From Candidatus Omnitrophota bacterium (GTDB lineage Bacteria > Ratteibacteria > UBA8468 > B48-G9 > DSTR01), in contig JAMWDF010000104.1 of NCBI GenBank assembly GCA_023818865.1, positions 1 to 8,224 on the forward strand: a stretch of DNA of 8,224 nucleotides. The letters run 5' to 3'. The notes beneath the pieces were generated by a model. That model made no database searches and had not been told where the DNA came from. It was given only the letters and a program-made list of their open reading frames with translations. Shown piece by piece: positions 1 to 6,266 of the stretch (its first letter is position 1; each line of letters begins with the position of its first letter). The translations under genes were made by a program, and so were the position numbers.

Positions 1-2297
1 GGTAATGAAGGTCCTTGGAAATAACAGTCCAGTCGTTTCTTAAGCGGAAGATTAAATGTTGTTTTTATTTCCCTTACCAGTGTTACAGTTTGGATAATTC
101 CCGTCATTACTCTTTCTGCTTCTGGATCAAAAAACTCTCCTGGGTGAGGCCAGTGACTTGTTGTTACCAGGGATGAGTCTGTTTCCAGGTAGTTGATTAG
201 AATACTCCAGAGTTTTTCGGTGACAAAAGGAATAAATGGGTGCAAACACTGGAGGCAGACCTTCAGCACGTAAAGTAAAACAGGCAATTTTACCTCAGAA
301 AAAACTTGCTGGTCGGTTTCACTCAGTTTGACTATTTCAATGTACCAGTCGCAAAAGCGATGCCAGAAGAAATCGTAAAGCTCATTCAGGGCTTCATTCA
401 ACCGAAACTCCTCTAAAGCCAAAGCCTGCTTTTGAAGGAGATGGTTTAGCTGAGAGATAATCCAGCGGTCACTCAATTGCCAAATTTCTGGTTTATTCTG
501 CCACCGAATTTTGCCTGGAGCATATTTTTCTGCCTGGAGAAAGACAAACCGAGAAGCGTTCCATAGTTTATTACAGAAATTACGTCCCTTGACATAGAAA
601 GAAGGGGAAAGGAATACATCCTGACCCACTGAGGTCATAGAAATCAGACTGAAACGGAGACTATCAGCCCCGCAGTTGTCAATGATTTCTACCGGATCAA
701 TAGCATTGCCAAGAGATTTACTCATTTTTCGGCCGGTCTTATCTCTAACCGTTCCGTGAATGTAAATATTTTCAAAAGGTAATTGACCAGTGAATTCCAG
801 ACCAGCCATAACCATTCTGGCTACCCAGAAGAAAAGGATTTCCGGTGCGGTGACCAAAGTATCCGTAGGATAAAAAATAGTCAGATCCTTGGTTTTTTCC
901 GGCCAACCAAATACCGAAAATGGCCAAAGCCAGGAGGAAAACCAGGTATCCAGAACATCTTTATCCTGCTGCAGCTTATTCCCACCGCATTGGGGGCAGG
1001 TCTGAGGTTGGTCAATCTGAACAATAGGACAACACCCTTGGTTTTCGCAATACCATACTGGTATTCGGTGTCCCCACCAAATTTGTCGACTGATACACCA
1101 ATCTTTGATGTTGTAAAGCCAGTTGAGATAGACTTTCTTCCAGCGTTCCGGATAGAAATGCAAGGTGTTTTCCTCAGCCACGACGATAGCCGGTTTAGCC
1201 AATGGCGCCATTCTGACAAACCATTGTTGAGATAAGTAGGGTTCCACAACGGTATGGCATCGGTAACACCGACCAAGTCTGTGTTGGTAAGGGTCTATCC
1301 GGGAAAGGAGTCCTTTTTCCCGCAGAGCCTCCACCAGTTTCTCTCGGCAGTCGAACCGGTCCAGACCTGCCCACTGCCCGGCGTTTTCATTCATTTTGCC
1401 TTCTGGAGTCATCACGGTAACGAATTCCAGATTATGTTTGACTCCCAGGACAAAGTCGTTGGCATCATGGCTGGGGGTAACCTTGACTGCTCCGGTTCCG
1501 AATTCAGGATCGACCGAGTCGTCAGCCAGAACAGGAATTAATCTATTTACAAAAGGCAGATTGACCTTCATACCCACAAACCTTTGGTAACGGTGGTCAC
1601 TTGGGTGAACAGCAACAGCCGTATCACCCAGCATCGTCTCGGGTCTGGTAGTGGCTACCTCAATGAATCCCTCGGGAACAATGGGATAGCGAATGAAGTA
1701 AAGGTGACCGTCTTCATCTCTGTATTCTACTTCTTCGTCAGCCAGAGCAGTAGTACACCGGGGACACCAATGGATAATTCTCTGTCCGCGATAAATCAAG
1801 TCCTTCCGGTAAAGTCTGACGAAAGCTTCCCTTACCGCCCGGGAAAGCATTTCATCCATGGTGAAACGTAATCTGGTCCAGTCACAAGAAGCCCCAAGTC
1901 GCTTTAACTGGAAGATGATTCGGGAACCATAAGTTTCTCTCCAGCGCCACACTTCTTCAACAAACTTCTGCCGACCTAGTTGTTTTCTCGTTAGTCCCTT
2001 TTTGGCCAAGTCTCTTTCAACCACATTTTGGGTAGCGATGCCAGCGTGGTCAGTCCCTGGTAGCCAGAGAGCGTCATAGCCATCCATCCGGCGCCACCGA
2101 ATGAGGACATCCTGGATGGTATTGTTGAGCGCATGGCCCATATGAAGAAAACCCGTGATGTTGGGTGGAGGAATGACAATAACATAGGGCCGCCGAGTGC
2201 CATCGCCAGCCGGCGTGAAACATCCTTTATTTTCCCAGACACGATAGATTTCCGGCTCAATAGTTAGAGGCGAATATTGTTTATCAAGGTTTTCCAT
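1..2297 (-). CDS. valS: Valyl-tRNA synthetase (3' end outside window)
   Basis: Class I aminoacyl-tRNA synthetase that charges tRNA-Val with valine in the cytoplasm and edits mischarged threonine. About 765 residues are visible without interruption; the family usually has roughly 860-950, so the C-terminal part, including the terminal coiled-coil arm, is outside. Visible in order: the ATP-binding HMGH signature after PPPNITG (residues 52-55), zinc ligands C178/C181 (WCPRC), the CP1 editing motif TTRPETM (216-222), zinc ligands C344/C347 (CYRC), a second zinc knuckle C417, C422, C434 and C437, the FFWVARM stretch near 490, the KMSKS loop (524-528), and the start of the anticodon-binding helical domain. 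The ATG is fixed by homology (an early IYRVWENKG segment). It starts 2 bases after the DUF503 stop and has no clear Shine-Dalgarno, so coupled translation is likely. No T-box leader is present. Identification is firm. Confidence 0.97.
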   Translation of the reverse strand, partial: MENLDKQYSPLTIEPEIYRVWENKGCFTPAGDGTRRPYVIVIPPPNITGFLHMGHALNNTIQDVLIRWRRMDGYDALWLPGTDHAGIATQNVVERDLAKKGLTRKQLGRQKFVEEVWRWRETYGSRIIFQLKRLGASCDWTRLRFTMDEMLSRAVREAFVRLYRKDLIYRGQRIIHWCPRCTTALADEEVEYRDEDGHLYFIRYPIVPEGFIEVATTRPETMLGDTAVAVHPSDHRYQRFVGMKVNLPFVNRLIPVLADDSVDPEFGTGAVKVTPSHDANDFVLGVKHNLEFVTVMTPEGKMNENAGQWAGLDRFDCREKLVEALREKGLLSRIDPYQHRLGRCYRCHTVVEPYLSQQWFVRMAPLAKPAIVVAEENTLHFYPERWKKVYLNWLYNIKDWCISRQIWWGHRIPVWYCENQGCCPIVQIDQPQTCPQCGGNKLQQDKDVLDTWFSSWLWPFSVFGWPEKTKDLTIFYPTDTLVTAPEILFFWVARMVMAGLEFTGQLPFENIYIHGTVRDKTGRKMSKSLGNAIDPVEIIDNCGADSLRFSLISMTSVGQDVFLSPSFYVKGRNFCNKLWNASRFVFLQAEKYAPGKIRWQNKPEIWQLSDRWIISQLNHLLQKQALALEEFRLNEALNELYDFFWHRFCDWYIEIVKLSETDQQVFSEVKLPVLLYVLKVCLQCLHPFIPFVTEKLWSILINYLETDSSLVTTSHWPHPGEFFDPEAERVMTGIIQTVTLVREIKTTFNLPLKKRLDCYFQGPSL

Positions 2298-2299
2298 AA

Positions 2300-2596
2300 C
2301 TAATCTGACCGGGTTTGAAAAAAATAAAACTTCTCCGCGGCAATCAAGCACTCTCCCTGTTGTTCAAAAACTTCCTTGACTCTCTGTAAAGTGTTTCTGA
2401 TTTCTCCGCCATCGGTATTGGTTGCGGCTATACCCAGCAACGCCCGCTGCCACTTGTCCTGAAAATCTATTTCGGCTATGGACACATTGAACTTGGCTCT
2501 CACCTTATCGCGGAGAGACTTCACTATTCTCCTCTTATCTTTCAGAGAAGAACTACCTGGTATAAAAATTTCCAGCTCTAAGGTTCCTACAACCAT
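2300..2596 (-). CDS. DUF503 / YlxP-family small protein
   Basis: Small 98-residue cytoplasmic protein of the DUF503 (YlxP-like) family. Family hallmarks are all present: the opening VVGTLELEIFIPGS, the basic SLKDKRRIVKSL segment (residues 17-28), FNVSIAEID (36-44), and the Q-x-x-WQRALLGIA stretch (46-57). Length matches the family, which is usually about 90-100 residues. In Firmicutes and Actinobacteria this family commonly sits in the nusA-infB-rbfA translation operon, so a role around the ribosome or RNA has been suspected, but the biochemical function is not settled. Here it lies between larC (8 bases upstream) and valS (2 bases downstream), again beside a translation gene. There is no obvious Shine-Dalgarno before the ATG, so it probably depends on translation of larC. 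Family assignment is confident; function is unknown. Confidence 0.9.
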   Translation of the reverse strand: MVVGTLELEIFIPGSSSLKDKRRIVKSLRDKVRAKFNVSIAEIDFQDKWQRALLGIAATNTDGGEIRNTLQRVKEVFEQQGECLIAAEKFYFFQTRSD

Positions 2597-2604
2597 GATT
2601 GGAT

Positions 2605-3756
2605 TTAAGAAATTTTTAGTCTTTTCCCAAGGCTAATGGCTACCCAGGCGTATACCTTCTTTAGAGACAAACCGAATTTTTTAGCAATGGCCTTGCAGGC
2701 GTCATATTCAGGCGCCATATTCACCAATTGTTGCTTCCAGAAACCCAATTTGACTGGAATTTTACCCCAGGGAGTGGCAACTGATTCAATCCTTCTTTCC
2801 AGGGCCAGACGGTTTTCTCTATGAAATCTCAGTCCCAGAGTGGTACTTTCAGTGAAAATGATTTCGGCGACCCTTTCCATTTTTGCCTCTGGGACAATGA
2901 CTCTCAGGTTAAAAACCGGTCTGTTTTTCTTGGTTTGGCCAGGGAAGAAGGAAACGTCTAAGGCGCCAGCCTCAAATAGCTTTTCCATCAACTGGTCAAA
3001 CATTACCGGGTTCATATCATCAATATTGGTTTCGATGACGCCCACTATCTTTTCGGCTGGTTCAGTTGACCCCAGCAGGACTTGAACCATGTTAGGCGAG
3101 GGTTGTTTTCTCAGACCAGCTCCATAACCAGCTGCTTTCAGACACATTTCTAATGTCTGCCCAGGTAAGGAACAAATGGCCCGAAGAATTGCTACGCCGG
3201 TCGGCGTAGCTAATTCATAGGGCACAGGGTGGACAGTGACTGGGATCCCTTGGAGCATTTTGATAGTGGCTGGAGCCGGCTGGGCAATGCCCACAGTGCT
3301 GCACCCTACCCTTTCCACTTCAAGGAGGTCAAGGGCAATTATAACGGAGGTCATTTCTATCAAGGCATCCATCTGCCCTACCTGATGAAAATGCACTTCT
3401 TCCAATTTTTCTCCATGAACGGCTGATTCAGCAACCGCCAGCGTATCCACGATTTTCTTTAAGAGTTTTTTCTGCTTACTTTTCAACGAACTCTCTTTAA
3501 TCAAAGACAAAATTTCCTTATAAGAAGTAGTTTCTTCTTCCGGACTTTCTGGAATTACCTGGAAAATTGTCCCGGTGAGTTGGTGGCCGAAATCAGTTTC
3601 CCTGGTTACCTTTTCTGTTTTCAAACGATAACCAGGGAGGGGAAGTTTTTTCAGTTCTTTTTCTAGGACAGATAGAGATAAGCCCAGATCTAAGAGAGAA
3701 CCCACCAGCATATCTCCCGCGCACCCGTTCTGAACCTGGAAATATAAACTGTTCAT
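2605..3756 (-). CDS. larC: LarC-family nickel insertion protein (DUF111)
   Basis: 383 residues, matching the LarC/DUF111 family along its whole length. Characterised LarC is a CTP-dependent cyclometallase that inserts nickel into pyridinium-3,5-bisthiocarboxylic acid mononucleotide, giving the nickel-pincer cofactor of lactate racemase LarA. Conserved landmarks: GDM (residues 14-16), HFHQVG (122-127) followed by D130, the PAPAT segment (160-164), LATPTGVAIL (182-191), ETNIDDMNP (242-250), KKNRP in the LarC2 part, and PEYDAC near the C-terminus. The protein is one continuous frame, unlike Lactiplantibacillus plantarum, where larC1 and larC2 are joined by programmed frameshifting. Oddities: the usual FDCxSGxxGDM opening reads FQVQNGCAGDM, and the histidine-rich linker of many homologues is absent, replaced by an acidic PESPEEE stretch (68-74). 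No larA, larB or larE is in the window. It follows yajC by 3 bases. Family membership is confident; the physiological client is not known. Confidence 0.9.
   Translation of the reverse strand: MNSLYFQVQNGCAGDMLVGSLLDLGLSLSVLEKELKKLPLPGYRLKTEKVTRETDFGHQLTGTIFQVIPESPEEETTSYKEILSLIKESSLKSKQKKLLKKIVDTLAVAESAVHGEKLEEVHFHQVGQMDALIEMTSVIIALDLLEVERVGCSTVGIAQPAPATIKMLQGIPVTVHPVPYELATPTGVAILRAICSLPGQTLEMCLKAAGYGAGLRKQPSPNMVQVLLGSTEPAEKIVGVIETNIDDMNPVMFDQLMEKLFEAGALDVSFFPGQTKKNRPVFNLRVIVPEAKMERVAEIIFTESTTLGLRFHRENRLALERRIESVATPWGKIPVKLGFWKQQLVNMAPEYDACKAIAKKFGLSLKKVYAWVAISLGKRLKIS
3186..3216. repeat. Strong inverted repeat inside larC
   Basis: A perfect 8-bp stem (3191-3198 with 3203-3210) around a 4-base loop is extended by a further 5 bp (3186-3190 with 3212-3216) after a single bulged base at 3211. 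It covers the codons for the conserved LATPTGVAIL segment of LarC. As mRNA it would fold into a stable hairpin within the coding region. No T tract follows it, so it is not a terminator. It may be only a by-product of codon choice. Confidence 0.6.
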
Positions 3757-3759
3757 TCT

Positions 3760-4074
3760 TTAACTCTTTGGTTTTATCACCTGAGAAATGGCATTTCTCA
3801 GAAAGTCAATAGTGGTTGCTTCTCCCACTTTGACAGTGACAATATTATCTTTTATTTTCTCCACCTTACCCAGAATACCGCCAACAGTGACGATGTCGTC
3901 CCCTACCTTCAGGTCATCGAGCATCTTTTTATGCTCCTTTTGCTTTTTCTGCTGAGGAAGAAGCACCAGGAAGTAGAAAACAAATAAAATCAGAATAAAA
4001 GGCAAAAGCATTCCAAACGGTGAAGGTGCTGGTACGGCTGGGGTACCGGTTTGCGCCCACGCTATGTTTCCCAT
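3760..4074 (-). CDS. yajC: YajC, SecDF-YajC accessory subunit
   Basis: 104-residue single-pass inner-membrane protein that associates with SecDF and the SecYEG translocon during protein export. The N-terminus is short and proline/alanine rich (AQTGTPAVPAPSP). One hydrophobic helix follows at about residues 20-39, then the signature PQQKKQKEHKKML (39-51) and a small cytoplasmic domain with KVGDDIVTVGGILGKVEKI (56-74). Length is typical for the family. The start at 4074 was chosen because GGGAGG lies 4 bases before it. An in-frame ATG at 4113 would add 13 unlikely charged residues and falls in a hairpin loop. The gene follows tgt by 53 bases, the usual neighbour. The usual downstream secD and secF are missing; larC follows after 3 bases. 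Identification is firm. Confidence 0.96.
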   Translation of the reverse strand: MGNIAWAQTGTPAVPAPSPFGMLLPFILILFVFYFLVLLPQQKKQKEHKKMLDDLKVGDDIVTVGGILGKVEKIKDNIVTVKVGEATTIDFLRNAISQVIKPKS

Positions 4075-4078
4075 TGTT

Positions 4079-4084
4079 CCTCCC
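4079..4084 (-). promoter_or_regulatory. Shine-Dalgarno of yajC
   Basis: GGGAGG on the minus strand, 4 bases before the ATG at 4074. It is one of the strongest ribosome-binding sites in the block and decides the yajC start in favour of 4074 over the upstream in-frame ATG at 4113. Confidence 0.75.
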
Positions 4085-4099
4085 TTCTCCTGGTTATTG

Positions 4100-4120
4100 G
4101 TGCGATCATGCATTTCGCAC
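4100..4120. other. Hairpin in the tgt-yajC spacer
   Basis: A 6-bp perfect inverted repeat (4100-4105 GTGCGA with 4115-4120 TCGCAC) flanks a 9-base loop that itself contains ATGCAT. It sits in the largest spacer of the block, just after the tgt stop. Reading in the direction of transcription, the sequence after the hairpin is purine-rich and leads into the yajC ribosome-binding site. There is no T run, so it is not a classical terminator. It could be an mRNA-processing or stability element, or chance. Confidence 0.45.
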
Positions 4121-4127
4121 GAGTCTT

Positions 4128-5255
4128 TTAGTCATTAGTCTTGGGAGACAGTCTATTATTATACTCTTTTTTTGCTTGCTGGCTAAACTCGGTGAAGTTT
4201 CCAGAACTGATGGCTTGACGAATTCGCTCCATAAAACGTTGCATAAGATAAAGATTGTGATAAGAAACAAGGCGGAGACCTAGAATTTCCTTCCGGTTGA
4301 AAAGATGGCGAAGATAGGCCCGAGTGTATCGGCGACAGACAAAGCATTCGCAGTTTGGGTCTAATGGTTGGAACTGGCTGCGGTAGCGGCCGGCCTTGAT
4401 GTTTATTTTACCCTGGGAAGTAATAGCTGAACCGTTGCGGGCAATGTGGGTAGGTAAAGCGCAATCAAAAATATCTACTCCTGAACTGACCATAGCAAGA
4501 ATCTGCCAGGGATAACCAAGTCCCATAAAGTATCGTGGTTTTTTCCAAGGTATTTGTTGGGTTACTAAACGGACTACTCTTAGGGTTTCACAGAAGGGCT
4601 CGCCAAGGCTTAACCCGCCGATAGCATAGCCATCAAAATCCAGTTGCGTTAACGCCCGGGTACATTCAGAACGGCATTCCAAGCTTATCCCCCCTTGGAT
4701 AATGGCGAATAACCATTTTCTCGGACTAATTTCCACCTGCCGACACTGTTTTGCCCAGCGGATAGTCACTTCTGTGCTCCGGGAAATTTCTTTCTGATCA
4801 TCCCACCGGCGGGGACAATAATCTAATGTCATTAGTAAATTTGCCCCCAATCTTTCTTGAATCCTAATAGATTCTTCAGGAGTTAATGATTGTTCTCTTC
4901 CATCTTCCAGCGAATGAAAGATGGCCCGGTCGTCTTTTATTTTCACATTCTCAAGACTAAATATTTGAAAACCGCCGCTATCGGTGGCTAGGACACCATC
5001 CCAGTTCATGAAGCGATGTAATCCACCAGCCTCCTGGATGATTTTCACTCCTGGTCGTTGGGAAAGGTGATAGGCATTGGCAATGATAATTTCCACCCCT
5101 ATTTCCTTCAGTTCTTCTGAAGACAGGGCTTTAACTGTTCCGTTGGTGGCTACTGGCATAAAACAGGGTGTTTGAACTACTCCCTGCTCAGTTATTAGCC
5201 GACCAATTCTGGCACTTGATATCTTATCTTGTTTTATAACCTCAAAGTTTGACAT
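4128..5255 (-). CDS. tgt: Queuine tRNA-ribosyltransferase (tRNA-guanine transglycosylase)
   Basis: 375 residues, the usual length for bacterial Tgt. The enzyme exchanges guanine-34 in GUN-anticodon tRNAs (Asp, Asn, His, Tyr) for preQ1, in the cytoplasm. It has a TIM-barrel fold with an inserted zinc site. Visible motifs: NAYHLSQRPG (60-69), ATDSGGFQIFSL with D92 (90-101), LDYC with D145, AIIQGG (184-189), YAIGGLSLGE (210-219), RYFMGLG (241-247), the catalytic nucleophile D264 in GVDIFDCALPT, and the zinc ligands C302, C304, C307 and H333 (CECFVC, then YHNLYLMQRF). C147 and the bulky L217 in the base pocket fit a preQ1-type rather than a queuine-type enzyme. Deviations: the usual DECP reads DYCP, and the usual PTRxARNG reads PTHIARNG. 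The gene follows queA by 15 bases, the next enzyme of the same pathway, and precedes yajC, a conserved arrangement. Confidence 0.97.
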   Translation of the reverse strand: MSNFEVIKQDKISSARIGRLITEQGVVQTPCFMPVATNGTVKALSSEELKEIGVEIIIANAYHLSQRPGVKIIQEAGGLHRFMNWDGVLATDSGGFQIFSLENVKIKDDRAIFHSLEDGREQSLTPEESIRIQERLGANLLMTLDYCPRRWDDQKEISRSTEVTIRWAKQCRQVEISPRKWLFAIIQGGISLECRSECTRALTQLDFDGYAIGGLSLGEPFCETLRVVRLVTQQIPWKKPRYFMGLGYPWQILAMVSSGVDIFDCALPTHIARNGSAITSQGKINIKAGRYRSQFQPLDPNCECFVCRRYTRAYLRHLFNRKEILGLRLVSYHNLYLMQRFMERIRQAISSGNFTEFSQQAKKEYNNRLSPKTND

Positions 5256-5262
5256 GCTAATC

Positions 5263-5268
5263 CCACCT
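5263..5268 (-). promoter_or_regulatory. Shine-Dalgarno of tgt
   Basis: AGGTGG on the minus strand, 7 bases before the tgt ATG at 5255 and within the 15-base queA-tgt gap. One mismatch to AGGAGG at good spacing supports the chosen tgt start. Confidence 0.65.
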
Positions 5269-5270
5269 TT

Positions 5271-6266
5271 TTATAGAATAAGCATAGCGTCACCGTAAGA
5301 GTAAAATCGGTATTTTTCCTTTACTGCCAGAGAATATGCCTTTTCCATAAGTTCTTTCCCGGCCAGGGCACAAACCAGGTAAAGGTGAGTTGACCCAGGA
5401 AGATGGAAATTGGTAATCAATGCGTTCACTATCTGGAAATTAAAGCCTGGTTTAATAAAAAGAGAGGTGGTGGCCTTTAAAGGAATTACTGCCTTTCTAA
5501 CTACTGCACTTTCAAGGGCTCTGACAGTACTAGTGCCGACCGCGATTACTCTGCCCCCCTTCATTCTGGTCTCATTGATTTCTTGGGCGGTGCTCTCAGA
5601 GAGTTCAAAAGATTCAGAGGGTATAGAGTAATCTTGTTGTCTCACCGGTTTGAACGAACTCCACCCAATAAATAAGGTCAAAAATGAGTGTGATACCCCT
5701 TTTTGCTTCAAGGTAGCTAACAACTCTCTGGTAAAATGTAGTCCGGCGGTAGGAGCAGCTACTGCTCCATCCTTAGCCGCATAGACTGTCTGATAATTTC
5801 CCCAGTCTTGTGGTAACACCGGTCTCTTTATGTAGGGCGGCAATGGTATTTCGCCTAGTTTCAGAATTTCCTGGTCATTGTTGCAGTCAAAAGTCACCAG
5901 CCAGGAGCCAGAAGAAGTTTTTTGGATGACTTTACCTGTTATCCGCCCAACAATAAACTTTTTCCCAGCCGAAGGTTTGCCTCGGAGGAGCACCTCCCAT
6001 TCTTTTTCTCCATGTTTTTTGAGTAAAAAAACTTCCAGGTTACCTCCAGTTTCCTTCTTTCCCCGCAGTCTGGCGCAGATGACCTTGGCGTCGTTGAGAA
6101 CTAACAAGTCGCCCCGCTGAAAGTAATCTCCTATCTCGGAAAAAACCCGGTGCTCGATCAAACCAGTCCGGCGATCAACAACCATCAACCTGGATCTGTC
6201 CCGGGGACAAACCGGTTCTTGAGCAATGAGTTCCTGCGGTAAGAAATAAGAGAAAACTTGGTCCAT
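5271..6266 (-). CDS. queA: S-adenosylmethionine:tRNA ribosyltransferase-isomerase
   Basis: 331 residues, close to short family members (Thermotoga-type about 335, E. coli about 356). QueA moves and isomerises the ribosyl group of S-adenosylmethionine onto preQ1 in tRNA, giving epoxyqueuosine. Conserved blocks: YFLPQELIAQEP (7-18), PRDRSRL (21-27), GDLLVLNDAKV (52-62), PLPPYI (141-146), YQTVYA (158-163), GAVAAPTAGLHFT (167-179), GGRVIAVGTSTVRALES (237-253), TNFHLPGST (285-293) and YRFYSYGDAMLIL (319-331). Oddities: the usual TLHVGxGTF reads TLFIGWSSF (197-205). The usual HxMHxE region is shortened and reads roughly DYSIPSESFEL (212-222), so several conserved histidines are lost. STLLML reads STHLYL. 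The ATG shares its A with the TAA of the upstream glycosyltransferase gene (TAATG), suggesting coupling. tgt follows 15 bases later. Family is certain; full activity is less so. Confidence 0.95.
   Translation of the reverse strand: MDQVFSYFLPQELIAQEPVCPRDRSRLMVVDRRTGLIEHRVFSEIGDYFQRGDLLVLNDAKVICARLRGKKETGGNLEVFLLKKHGEKEWEVLLRGKPSAGKKFIVGRITGKVIQKTSSGSWLVTFDCNNDQEILKLGEIPLPPYIKRPVLPQDWGNYQTVYAAKDGAVAAPTAGLHFTRELLATLKQKGVSHSFLTLFIGWSSFKPVRQQDYSIPSESFELSESTAQEINETRMKGGRVIAVGTSTVRALESAVVRKAVIPLKATTSLFIKPGFNFQIVNALITNFHLPGSTHLYLVCALAGKELMEKAYSLAVKEKYRFYSYGDAMLIL

Noticed and set aside
881..1276. A 131-codon minus-strand frame that could suggest a frameshift in valS
   Set aside because: The true valS frame runs open through this region, including the second zinc knuckle and up to KMSKS; this frame is a shadow.
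783..1871. Several plus-strand reading frames of 64-150 codons opposite valS
   Set aside because: They lie antisense to an uninterrupted, motif-complete ValRS reading frame, have no ribosome-binding sites and no recognisable domains.
4075..4113. Longer YajC starting at 4113
   Set aside because: It adds 13 charged residues atypical of the family, while a strong GGGAGG precedes the 4074 start.
4100..4120. Rho-independent terminator between tgt and yajC
   Set aside because: The stem is only 6 bp and no T run follows in the direction of transcription; the next bases are the yajC ribosome-binding site.
5256..5270. preQ1 riboswitch before tgt or queA
   Set aside because: The gap before tgt is 15 bases and queA overlaps the upstream gene, leaving no room for an aptamer.
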